From positions 1 to 64,000 of the forward strand of contig CABJBM010000023.1 in NCBI GenBank assembly GCA_902363835.1: a stretch of DNA of 64,000 nt, read 5' to 3'. Shown here piece after piece: positions 8,131-14,962 of the stretch. The position numbers and the translations under genes were made by a program. A model generated the notes under the pieces. The model saw only the letters and a program-made list of their open reading frames with translations, was not told the origin of the DNA and did not search any database. The DNA comes from Lachnospiraceae bacterium (GTDB taxonomy: Bacteria; Bacillota; Clostridia; Lachnospirales; Lachnospiraceae). Numbering within the stretch: position 1 is the first letter of the stretch; each line of letters opens with the position of its first letter.

Positions 8131-8937
8131 AAAATCAATCCTTTCATTATATATTATATTTGTTATCTATTTGTTCGTCCTCTCTTTTTCTGTACGAATT
8201 AGAGAGCAGAGTGGTGTAAACTCTAATCCTATTATAGTTTTTTAGGGACAGATAAACAATCATTCTGTTACTTTTATATATCCCTTATTTATAGTTATTT
8301 GTTTTATTACTTTGGAATCCGGCAGCAGATTCCTTTTCCCCATGTGCTTCTTATGTTCTATGGGTATTGTTTTGCGGCTATTTTACCAAGGACCGTTTAT
8401 GTCATTTATTCTTCTTTACGGGGATAAGGCTTCTTTGGTCTGACCATTGTACTCAATACTTTTCCTATTTTAAGCCTTAAATACTGATGATTCAGAAGAG
8501 CTGTGAAGGTGACTTTAATAATAGAAGAGAAGCGCCCGTTAATAGCCTTTAAAGGGCTCATTTGGCCCTATAAAGCTGTAAGGCTGAGAGTTCTGCAACC
8601 TGAGATTAACGGGCCAGAAACGGCATATAAGACGTTAAAAACCGTAACATATAAAAATATATAAATGCGCCAGTTAAATACACGAAATATGGTAGGAGAG
8701 CAGCATTCACTGCAAATGACTAAAACCATATCTAATAATAAAAGTACATGTAAAAATAAGCATGTTAAGGAAAATAAGAAAAGATCAAGAAAAGAGGATC
8801 TTGAATTAGAATTTCCCATTAGAATGATTATAAGATATAAGCAATTCATTTTTATGAAGTTATGACAGGAGATTTCCCATGAAGATTTAGGCAAGGGGAA
8901 ATGAACAACTTCTTACCGGATAACACACAGGTAAAAT
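8131..8937. other. Long gene-poor interval between AraC gene and tRNA operon
   Basis: About 800 bases hold no convincing gene. Short frames at 8568-8894 (minus) and 8665-8865 (plus) lack ribosome binding sites and family features. The AraC promoter should lie at its left edge. The one clear structure is the nested inverted repeat at 8534-8614, listed separately. Confidence 0.6.
8534..8614. repeat. Nested inverted repeat, possible structured RNA
   Basis: Outer arms GCCCGTTAAT (8534-8543) and ATTAACGGGC (8605-8614) are perfect 10-bp complements. Inside, TTTAAAGGGC pairs 9 of 10 with GCCCTATAAA around a 7-base loop. Together they could form a branched 80-nt RNA or a small mobile-element remnant. 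No T run follows, so it is not a simple terminator. Confidence 0.5.
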
Positions 8938-8974
8938 AGAAAAAGGGCCGGGAAAATTTTGTTTTCCCGGCCTG
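8938..8974 (-). terminator. Terminator of tRNA operon
   Basis: On the minus strand, GGCCGGGAAAA and TTTTCCCGGCC form a strong hairpin (8946-8972) followed by TTTTT. It lies just after tRNA-Lys. Confidence 0.85.
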
Positions 8975-8987
8975 GCCGATTTCTTCA

Positions 8988-9060
8988 TGAGACACCGGGG
9001 ACTCGAACCCCGGACAACTTGATTAAAAGTCAAGTGCTCTACCACCTGAGCTAGTATCCC
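8988..9060 (-). tRNA. tRNA-Lys(TTT)
   Basis: Last tRNA of the operon. The acceptor GGGATAC pairs with GTGTCTC. The anticodon loop is CTTTTAA (anticodon TTT) and the discriminator is A. The gene is 73 nt with no encoded CCA. Confidence 0.95.
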
Positions 9061-9063
9061 ATA

Positions 9064-9135
9064 CTGGGCTAGTTGGATTTGAACCAACGAATGCAGGAGT
9101 CAAAGTCCTGTGCCTTACCGCTTGGCGATAGCCCA
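9064..9135 (-). tRNA. tRNA-Gln(TTG)
   Basis: The acceptor TGGGCTA pairs with TAGCCCA. The anticodon loop CTTTGAC gives anticodon TTG, and the discriminator is G, as expected for tRNA-Gln. It is separated from tRNA-Lys by three bases. Confidence 0.95.
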
Positions 9136-9173
9136 ATAATACAATGATAAAAAAAAATTCCCTAGAAGGGAAA

Positions 9174-9247
9174 GGTGAGTACAGGGATTCGAACCCTGGG
9201 CCTCCAGAGCCACAATCTGGCGCGATAACCAACTTCGCCATACCCAC
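9174..9247 (-). tRNA. tRNA-His(GTG)
   Basis: The acceptor GTGGGTA pairs with TACTCAC. The anticodon loop TTGTGGC gives GTG. The discriminator is C, and the base at 9248 can supply the G-1 typical of tRNA-His. Confidence 0.95.
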
Positions 9248-9282
9248 CATAAAATTTTCACACCTTGGTTAGAGATGTGAAA

Positions 9283-9356
<74 letters not shown>

Positions 9357-9359
9357 AAA

Positions 9360-9430
9360 AGCGGGTGATGGGAATCGAACCCACGTATCCAGCTTGGAAG
9401 GCTGGTGTTCTACCATTGAACTACACCCGC
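9360..9430 (-). tRNA. tRNA-Gly(TCC)
   Basis: The acceptor GCGGGTG pairs with CACCCGC. The anticodon loop CTTCCAA gives TCC, and the discriminator is T. It complements the GCC isoacceptor at 128-200. Confidence 0.95.
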
Positions 9431-9477
9431 AAAAGGCAAGAGAAACTAAAACTGCCATTGACGGCTTTTCTCTTAAA

Positions 9478-9552
9478 TCGGGGTGACAGGATTCGAACCT
9501 GCGACCCCCTGGTCCCAAACCAGGTACTCTAGCCAAGCTGAGCCACACCCCG
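9478..9552 (-). tRNA. tRNA-Pro(TGG)
   Basis: First tRNA of the operon. The acceptor CGGGGTG pairs with CACCCCG. The anticodon loop TTTGGGA gives TGG, and the discriminator is A. Confidence 0.95.
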
Positions 9553-9607
9553 ATAGTGAAAGCATTTTTTGTCTTTCTCTTAGTTGCTTTTCCGCAACGC
9601 AAGAGTT

Positions 9608-9636
9608 ATTATATATGATGGATATGGTTTTGTCAA
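9608..9636 (-). promoter_or_regulatory. Promoter of tRNA operon
   Basis: On the minus strand, TTGACA (9636-9631), a 17-bp spacer and TATAAT (9613-9608) form a consensus promoter 56 bp before tRNA-Pro. This is as expected for a stable-RNA operon. Confidence 0.85.
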
Positions 9637-9719
9637 CAATATTTTAGAAAAAAAATCAAATTCATATTTAAGCCTGTATGTACGCGGTTTTTGAGGAAAA
9701 ATGTCCCTGAAATGGGAGG

Positions 9720-9752
9720 AACCGGCAGGTACATATAATGTTCCTGCCGGTT
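9720..9752. repeat. Long inverted repeat between tRNA operon and ogt
   Basis: AACCGGCAGG (9720-9729) and CCTGCCGGTT (9743-9752) are perfect complements. The interior also pairs (ACA/TGT) around TATAA. No T run follows on either side. It could be an operator or a structured RNA; its role is unknown. The remainder of 9637-10027 shows only an ogt -10-like TATAAT at 9972-9977. Confidence 0.5.
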
Positions 9753-10027
9753 GAGTATGAAAAATAAAAAGTCAATGTTAAAAGGGTGGGGTTCCTTTTC
9801 AATAATAAGTATACGCGGAAAATATGACGGAAGTTTGACTAAGCCATAAACATTTCATAAAAAAGCTAAAAGAATTATGAGAAATGTTTGAAAAAACAGA
9901 AAGTTTACTTCTTATACCCCTGTTTTGGAAGGATAAATTAAGAAAAGGTCGTCTCTTGGCCTTGCTTATGATATAATGAACTTTATAAAAATATTGTACA
10001 GCTCATAAGAGAAAGAAGGAATCCGGA

Positions 10028-10498
10028 ATGAAGTACTGGGAAGTTTATGAAAGCAAAATAGGGCCCCTTACCATTCTATGTGACGACGAAGCGGTCTTAA
10101 GCATTGATTTTGGAAGGGCAGAGCCTGAGAATGCCATAAAGAAACGGACAGAGCTGATTGAGAGAACAGCCGGACAGTTGGAGGAATATATGGCCGGGGA
10201 GAGAACATCATTTGATTTGCCTCTTAAGCCGGTGGGAACGGAATTTCAAAAAAGGGTTTGGAATGCTCTGTTAACAATACCCTACGGAAAAACGAAAAGC
10301 TATAAGGATATTGCGGTTCAGATTGATAATCCCAAAGGATGCCGTGCAGTTGGCATGGCAAATAACCGAAATCCCATACCTATCATCATTCCCTGTCACC
10401 GGGTGATCGGAGCCAATGGAAGCCTCATAGGGTATGGCGGAGGCCTGGATATAAAGGTGAAATTGCTGGAGTTGGAAGGCATAGAAGCTTTGGAGTAA
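10028..10498 (+). CDS. ogt: Methylated-DNA--protein-cysteine methyltransferase
   Basis: Suicide repair enzyme that moves an alkyl group from O6-alkylguanine (or O4-alkylthymine) onto its own cysteine. At 156 residues it is the short cytoplasmic form. It has the acceptor motif IPCHRVIG (C123), the helix-turn-helix RAVGMANNRNPIPI before it, and the YGGG...K...LLELEG C-terminal helix. The N-terminal ribonuclease-H-like half is short, as in Ogt/MGMT. It is monocistronic, with GAAAGAAGGAAT before the ATG and a TATAAT at 9972-9977. No Ada regulatory domain is fused. Confidence 0.93.
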   Translation: MKYWEVYESKIGPLTILCDDEAVLSIDFGRAEPENAIKKRTELIERTAGQLEEYMAGERTSFDLPLKPVGTEFQKRVWNALLTIPYGKTKSYKDIAVQIDNPKGCRAVGMANNRNPIPIIIPCHRVIGANGSLIGYGGGLDIKVKLLELEGIEALE

Positions 10499-10509
10499 AA
10501 TTATTAAGA

Positions 10510-10591
10510 ATTCCTGGTGATTCTTTCAGTTCCTTTAATCCCCTATACATTTGCTTCAGATAATGTTATAATCCTCATCGTCACCAGGAAT
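10510..10591. repeat. Distant inverted repeat flanking lipoprotein promoter
   Basis: ATTCCTGGTGA (10510-10520) and TCACCAGGAAT (10581-10591) are perfect 11-bp complements 60 bp apart. Between them lies the -10 TATAAT at 10567-10572 of the next gene. The arms could bind one regulator at two sites or pair in ogt read-through RNA. Confidence 0.5.
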
Positions 10592-10617
10592 GAAATTGAT
10601 TATGAGGAGTGATTAAA

Positions 10618-11322
10618 ATGAGAAAAAACAATATGCTGGCAGTAATTGCCATCGCAATGGCGGTTATGATGGGGGCTACGGCCTGTGGAGCAAAAGATAA
10701 TACCAAATCTACCAAGCAGGATGTTTCTACAGAAGCCGGTGCCGCAGAGACGACCACAGGGACTGCAGATGAAACAAAAAGCTCAGAGGAGACCACGGTA
10801 AGCGAAGAAGATTCAGACAGTGAAGAAGATACGGCAGCTCAGAAGGCCGCTTCTGATGCGGGAAGCCTGTCTTCCGGTGTGTTCACTTCTAAATCCGGAA
10901 AATATCAGATAACACCGCCTCAGGGCTGGACCATTGAAGAGGATGGAGATGAGGGCGCAGTGGCATTTACTTCTCCCAGCGGCAGCGATATGCTGGAAGT
11001 TACCTATGTAGAAGGAGAAGACGCTGACGGAGCAAGAGAGGTCTATCCTGATACCATGGAAGAATACAAGGAATTGATCAGCCGCGGTGAGGATATGGAG
11101 TTTGTCCGTTATAATGTAGAAAACGGCAGCGACGGAAGTCAGACCTTCCGTTATGCAATCCGGTATAAAAATGCTCAGGATGGGGTTCGCTATTATGCGA
11201 TTTCCGGTTCCTATGACGCTGCAGCTAAAAAATATATCAGTGCAGCCGGAACAGTGGAATCACCGGACAGTGCGGTAGAAGGCCAGATTGAAGCGGCTCT
11301 GGATACCTTAAAGCTGAAATAA
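10618..11322 (+). CDS. Secreted lipoprotein, unknown function
   Basis: Starting from ATG 10618 (GAGGAG at 10604-10609; the frame also opens at GTG 10609), the product has 234 residues. A lipoprotein signal peptide is present, with a hydrophobic core and lipid-acceptor C23 in GATACGAK. A Ser/Thr/Glu-rich low-complexity linker follows (about 28-80). The folded C-terminal domain (about 90-234) starts KSGKYQITPPQGWTIEED and resembles PsbP/MOG1-like domains found in many Firmicute lipoproteins; this resemblance is by general appearance only. It is monocistronic and ends at a strong terminator. Surface-anchored; function unknown. Confidence 0.75.
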   Translation: MRKNNMLAVIAIAMAVMMGATACGAKDNTKSTKQDVSTEAGAAETTTGTADETKSSEETTVSEEDSDSEEDTAAQKAASDAGSLSSGVFTSKSGKYQITPPQGWTIEEDGDEGAVAFTSPSGSDMLEVTYVEGEDADGAREVYPDTMEEYKELISRGEDMEFVRYNVENGSDGSQTFRYAIRYKNAQDGVRYYAISGSYDAAAKKYISAAGTVESPDSAVEGQIEAALDTLKLK

Positions 11323-11340
11323 GACTAAAAAAATATATGA

Positions 11341-11388
11341 TAAAAACAGGGGCTAAAGCGGGAATTCCTGCTTTAGCCCCTGTTTTTA
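11341..11388. terminator. Bidirectional terminator
   Basis: AAAAACAGGGGCTAAAGC and GCTTTAGCCCCTGTTTTT form a perfect stem around a 10-base loop, with A and T tracts on both flanks. It serves the lipoprotein gene (plus) and the ABC importer operon (minus). The importer ATPase stop codon lies inside it. Confidence 0.9.
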
Positions 11389-11964
11389 CAATTTTATCAG
11401 CGTGCCATGAAGAAGTGCCACATCTTCCTCCTGGTGGGTGCTTATGATGACCAGCTTGTCACGGGTTTTTTCTTTGATGTACCGGATCACGGTTAATTTT
11501 GTGTTTTCATCAAGGCCGGTAAAAGGTTCATCCATTAAAACCATATCAGAGGGAACGGATAATGCTCTTACAATAGCGACCCTGCGTTTCATTCCGCCGC
11601 TTAAGGTGGATACGGGGCGGGATAGGGCTTCTTCAGGAAGGAGGCGTAAAAGCTCTTCCCTGGCCTGTTTCCTGCTTCGGGAGGAATGGCCGGGGATTAC
11701 CATGAGGATGTTGTCAACCGGGGTAAATGATTCACACAGACGGTTTTCCTGAAACACAGCAGAAGTCCTTATGCCATGAAGGCCGGTTATGGAGCCGGAG
11801 TCTGCCTGTTCAAGTCCCAGAAGGATCCGGAAGAAGGTTGTTTTCCCGGAGCCGGATGGGCTCATGAGGCAGTAGATGCAGCCGGACTGGAAGGAGAGAT
11901 TGATCTCCGTAAATACCTTAAGGGTTCCAAAAGATTTGGACAGATGACTCACTTTTAATTCCAT
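11386..11964 (-). CDS. NitT/TauT-type ABC importer, ATPase subunit
   Basis: An ATPase of 192 residues, short compared with the usual 240-260. It has Walker A (SPSGSGKTT), Q-loop (VFQENRL), signature (LSGGMKRR), Walker B (MVLMDEPFTGLD) and switch His (IISTHQEED). The sequence ends soon after the switch region, so the usual C-terminal extension is missing. It is the last gene of a three-gene minus-strand operon (binding protein, permease, ATPase) and overlaps the permease by 10 bases. It powers uptake of a small organic solute; families of this type include thiamine-precursor, sulfonate, nitrate and riboflavin importers. The substrate is not decided by sequence. Confidence 0.88.
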   Translation of the reverse strand: MELKVSHLSKSFGTLKVFTEINLSFQSGCIYCLMSPSGSGKTTFFRILLGLEQADSGSITGLHGIRTSAVFQENRLCESFTPVDNILMVIPGHSSRSRKQAREELLRLLPEEALSRPVSTLSGGMKRRVAIVRALSVPSDMVLMDEPFTGLDENTKLTVIRYIKEKTRDKLVIISTHQEEDVALLHGTLIKL

Positions 11965-12737
11965 GGATCAACCCTCCTGTTTTTATGGGATTTCCGGCCT
12001 GCTTCAGCCAAACTCAAGAGCCATAAAAAGAATTTTTCAAAAAAGGCGCTGATTGCGATAATAACCAGGGTCCAGGCAAATAAGTCCGCAGTGCTTAAAT
12101 AAATTTTCGCCATATAGAGCTTTTCACCGATGGAATAGTTAGGAACCCCGATCACCTCTGCGGCAACGCCGGATTTCCAGGCCATTCCCAGGGCCACCCT
12201 GCAGCCGCTTATGAGATAGGGAAGAAGGGCGGGGCGGTAAATGTAAAAGAGCTTTTTTCTGCCTTGCATATGGAAAACCCGGGCCATTTCCAGAAGCTTT
12301 GGGTCGGTGCTGGTAAATCCTGCCATGGTATTTATGTAAATAATGGGAAATACCACGAGAAAGGCGATAAAAACGGACAAATTCTTAGAGCCTACCCAGA
12401 TCAGGGCCAGTATGACAAAGGACGCTACCGGAACCGACTTCATCAGGGACATAAGAGGTTCTAAAAAGTCCTTTAAAAGGGGAAACCGGCAGGCAGCGCC
12501 TCCTGCCAGGATTCCTGTTCCAAAGGCCAGCAAAAATCCAAGGCTTATCTTTCCAAAGGAGAAGACAATGGTTTTCCAGAAGCCGGGCATTGCCGCCTGA
12601 CTCCACAAAGCCCGGATCACCTCCAGAGGGCCTACCAATATGATGCTGTTATCCACGGCCAGGCTTGCTGCCTGCCATGCCAGAAGCCAGAGAAAGATGA
12701 TGACGGCCCTTTTAAACGGTCTGGCTGTTGCTTTCAT
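11955..12737 (-). CDS. NitT/TauT-type ABC importer, permease subunit
   Basis: A 260-residue permease of the SsuC/TauC/ThiX type with about six transmembrane helices. The EAA-like coupling motif is at the ARVFHMQGRKKLFYIYRPAL region (about 150-170). It overlaps the ATPase gene and follows the binding-protein gene by 31 bases, so the three are one operon. The helix KSVPVASFVILALIW is typical of the family. Confidence 0.88.
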   Translation of the reverse strand: MKATARPFKRAVIIFLWLLAWQAASLAVDNSIILVGPLEVIRALWSQAAMPGFWKTIVFSFGKISLGFLLAFGTGILAGGAACRFPLLKDFLEPLMSLMKSVPVASFVILALIWVGSKNLSVFIAFLVVFPIIYINTMAGFTSTDPKLLEMARVFHMQGRKKLFYIYRPALLPYLISGCRVALGMAWKSGVAAEVIGVPNYSIGEKLYMAKIYLSTADLFAWTLVIIAISAFFEKFFLWLLSLAEAGRKSHKNRRVDPWN

Positions 12738-12768
12738 AGTGTGATCTCCTTACCGGGGGTTCCGCTGG

Positions 12769-13842
12769 TTACTGCATGTAGTAGAAGTCATCGGCTGGCA
12801 GGGTTCCGCCTACGGAAGACGGCTCCATATCAAAAAGGACTGTTAAGTATCCGCTTAAGAGGGATTTCATCTGGTCTCCATCCACATAGGTAATGCTGCA
12901 GTAGGGAATGGCCTTTTCCGCAACAGGAGCTTTTTCAATGATTCCGGCAGCAGCTACCAAAGCGGCGGTTTCTGATACATTGGCATTGGCAAATTCTGCG
13001 GATTCCTTGTGTTCTGCCATAAAGGTGTGAATGGCCTCTGCATGGTCTTTGAGCGCCTCATTCCGGCAGATGGTAACTCCGGTCACCAGACTGCCTCCGT
13101 TTTCGCCGGCAGTGGCATCCCATTCCTTTGTTAAGTCAAGGACCATTTTAAGGGAGTCATTCTGAGCCATGGCCGCTGTTACAAAGGGCTGTGGAAGAAG
13201 GCCAACTGCGTCAGGCTTTTCTTTCAAAATGGAAGCTACCTCAGCTGCTTCGGATTTATATTCCAGGGTTACGTCATCACCGGTTAAGCCGCTGGCTTTA
13301 AGCACATGCTGAAGGGCATAGTCAGGGGTGGTTCCCTTTCCGGTTAAGTAAACAGTCTTTCCTTTTAAGTCGGAAGCTGTTTTAATGGAATCATCGGCGG
13401 ATATTCCATAGAGAACACCCAGGGTGTTAATATCAAGGACACTCACCCCATGATTGGTTTTATTGTAAATGATGGAGGCCATATTGGCGGGCACAAGCGC
13501 CACATCCAGTTCACCGCTTACAATTTTTCCAAGAAGCTCATCGGCAGCAGTCACCATGGTGAAGTCATAGGTGCCTTTTGCACTGCCCTTTTCCGACTGG
13601 TCCATCAGCCTTACAAGACCCATGGAGGTAGGTCCTTTTAAGGAACCGATTTTTAAGATGTAGCTGTCAGCAGAGCCCTGGGCTTCTGATGTTTCTGCTG
13701 CTGTCTCTTTTGCTGTCTCAGAGGCGGATTCTTTTTCAGAGGCAGAGGTTGCCTGGGTGCTTTCAGGGGCACCCTTTGCACAGCCGGAGAGAAGGGCAGC
13801 TGTCATGGCAAACGCCATCAATGCTGATAATACTTTTTTCAT
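12769..13842 (-). CDS. NitT/TauT-type ABC importer, substrate-binding lipoprotein
   Basis: A 357-residue lipoprotein with signal peptide and lipobox LLSGC (C21). A Ser/Glu/Thr-rich linker (about 25-58) precedes a type-II periplasmic-binding fold of the NMT1/THI5/SsuA class (about 62-357). Visible elements are KIGSLKGPTSMGLV, GELDVALVPANMAS and LKGKTVYLTGKGTTPDY. The class binds thiamine precursors, sulfonates, nitrate and similar compounds. The gene is preceded by a 145-nt leader with a terminator, so expression is probably controlled by an RNA element. The leader does not contain the TPP riboswitch signatures, so a thiamine-precursor role is not supported. Confidence 0.87.
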   Translation of the reverse strand: MKKVLSALMAFAMTAALLSGCAKGAPESTQATSASEKESASETAKETAAETSEAQGSADSYILKIGSLKGPTSMGLVRLMDQSEKGSAKGTYDFTMVTAADELLGKIVSGELDVALVPANMASIIYNKTNHGVSVLDINTLGVLYGISADDSIKTASDLKGKTVYLTGKGTTPDYALQHVLKASGLTGDDVTLEYKSEAAEVASILKEKPDAVGLLPQPFVTAAMAQNDSLKMVLDLTKEWDATAGENGGSLVTGVTICRNEALKDHAEAIHTFMAEHKESAEFANANVSETAALVAAAGIIEKAPVAEKAIPYCSITYVDGDQMKSLLSGYLTVLFDMEPSSVGGTLPADDFYYMQ

Positions 13843-13991
13843 AATGATCCTCGCTTTCTGTCCGTACCTGTCACGATTCTTTTTCTTTTACCCATTAAAA
13901 AATCCCATACCAAAAGGCATGGGAATTCCGGTTTACGTATTCTCCTCGCCTTCGCCGTCAGGGGTCCTTCCGGGTTAGTACGAACACCTTC
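13843..13991 (-). promoter_or_regulatory. Structured leader with terminator: candidate riboswitch
   Basis: On the minus strand about 65 nt of GC-rich sequence follow the predicted transcription start. Next comes a strong intrinsic terminator, TCCCATGCC-TTTT-GGTATGGGA-TTTTTT (13924-13897), still about 55 nt before the binding-protein ATG. Short complementary pairs are visible (CGTA/TACG and CCGG/CCGG between leader ends). A terminator placed between promoter and gene implies conditional read-through. I could not match the leader to TPP, guanidine, THF, ZTP, SAM or cobalamin consensus elements from memory. Confidence 0.6.
13897..13924 (-). terminator. Leader terminator of ABC importer operon
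   Basis: A nine-base-pair stem with a TTTT loop and a six-T tail, lying upstream of the coding region. It acts as an attenuator, not as an operon end. Confidence 0.85.
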
Positions 13992-14021
13992 AGTATACCA
14001 TTATTCCCCCATATTTGTCAA
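13992..14021 (-). promoter_or_regulatory. Promoter of ABC importer operon
   Basis: TTGACA (14021-14016), an 18-bp spacer and TATACT (13997-13992) on the minus strand. It lies back to back with the purine phosphorylase promoter. Confidence 0.75.
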
Positions 14022-14031
14022 AATATAGATA

Positions 14032-14058
14032 CAGATATATCTGAAAATGTGATATACT
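14032..14058 (+). promoter_or_regulatory. Promoter region and palindrome of purine salvage operon
   Basis: A -10 TATACT (14053-14058) lies 54 bp before the first gene. The -35 area overlaps a perfect 12-bp palindrome, CAGATATATCTG (14032-14043), which could be an operator. No good -35 hexamer is seen, which fits activated or weak initiation. Confidence 0.45.
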
Positions 14059-14112
14059 GTATATACCTGTGTCAGCCAGATCTGACAGGAATGTGAAGGG
14101 AGAAAAAGGCGT

Positions 14113-14943
14113 ATGAATGAAGTATATGCAAAGCTTGAGAGTTGTTTGAAAAGTGTACGGGAGAAGACGGATTTTGTGCCGGAAGTGGCTCTGATCCTGG
14201 GATCCGGTCTTGGAGAATATGCGGAGGAGATCAAGGTGGCAGCCTCCATTGAGTATAAGGACATTGAAGGATTCCCCGTATCAACGGTGGCAGGACATAA
14301 AGGAAGATTTGTATTCGGATATGTAAATGATGTTCCGGTGGTCATTATGCAGGGCCGGGTACATTTCTATGAGGGATATCCAATGACGGATGTGGTGCTT
14401 CCTACCAGACTCATGGGGCTTTTAGGCGCAAAGGTCCTGTTCCTGACCAATGCCTGCGGCGGTGTCAATAAGGAGTTTAAGGCAGGGGATTTTATGCTCA
14501 TAAGAGATCATATTGCAACCTTTGTTCCATCTCCCTTAATTGGGGAGAATCTGGAAGATCTGGGACCAAGATTTCCGGATATGAGCGATGTTTACAGCAG
14601 AGAATTGCAGCAGATCATCAAAGGGGCAGCAGGAGAGGAAGGAATCGGCATCAGAGAGGGCGTTTACTTACAGCTTACGGGCCCTGCTTATGAATCTCCG
14701 GCAGAGGTTCAGATGTGCCGCATCCTGGGAGCTGATGCCGTAGGAATGAGCACAGCCTGTGAGGCTGTGGCTGCAAACCACATGGGGATGAAGGTCTGCG
14801 GCATTTCCTGTATTACCAATATGGCCTGCGGCATTACGGACCAGCCTTTAAGCCATGCAGAGGTACAGGAAACAGCAGACAGGGTTGCACCTTTGTTTAA
14901 AAAGCTGATCACAGCTTCCATTACAAAGATCGCGGGGAAATAA
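14113..14943 (+). CDS. punA: Purine-nucleoside phosphorylase (trimeric type I)
   Basis: Cleaves inosine and guanosine with phosphate to base and (deoxy)ribose-1-phosphate. The 276-residue length is normal for the trimeric class. Signatures are LILGSGLGEYAEEI, the phosphate-loop HKGRFVFG, GRVHFYEGY, TNACGGVN and the C-terminal MSTACEAVAANHMGMKVCGISCITNMA. The base-binding Glu lies in GPAYESPAEVQMCRILGADAVGMS. It starts at ATG 14113 after AAGGGAGAAAAAG and is followed after 19 bases by adenine deaminase, giving a two-gene purine salvage unit. Confidence 0.95.
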   Translation: MNEVYAKLESCLKSVREKTDFVPEVALILGSGLGEYAEEIKVAASIEYKDIEGFPVSTVAGHKGRFVFGYVNDVPVVIMQGRVHFYEGYPMTDVVLPTRLMGLLGAKVLFLTNACGGVNKEFKAGDFMLIRDHIATFVPSPLIGENLEDLGPRFPDMSDVYSRELQQIIKGAAGEEGIGIREGVYLQLTGPAYESPAEVQMCRILGADAVGMSTACEAVAANHMGMKVCGISCITNMACGITDQPLSHAEVQETADRVAPLFKKLITASITKIAGK

Positions 14944-14962
14944 TAAGAAGGAGAAGTTTCTT

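Noticed and set aside
8665..8865. 66-residue Lys-rich frame in the gap before the tRNA operon
   Set aside because: No ribosome binding site, AT-driven composition, and no family features.
8568..8894. 108-residue hydrophobic frame on the minus strand in the same gap
   Set aside because: It overlaps the structured repeat, has no ribosome site, and its hydrophobicity is explained by AT-rich sequence.
13843..13991. TPP (thiamine) riboswitch before the NMT1/THI5-like binding protein
   Set aside because: The conserved CTGAGA and ACCTGATCTGGATAATGCCAG-like elements are absent on the minus strand. Only a terminator and an unassigned leader are seen.
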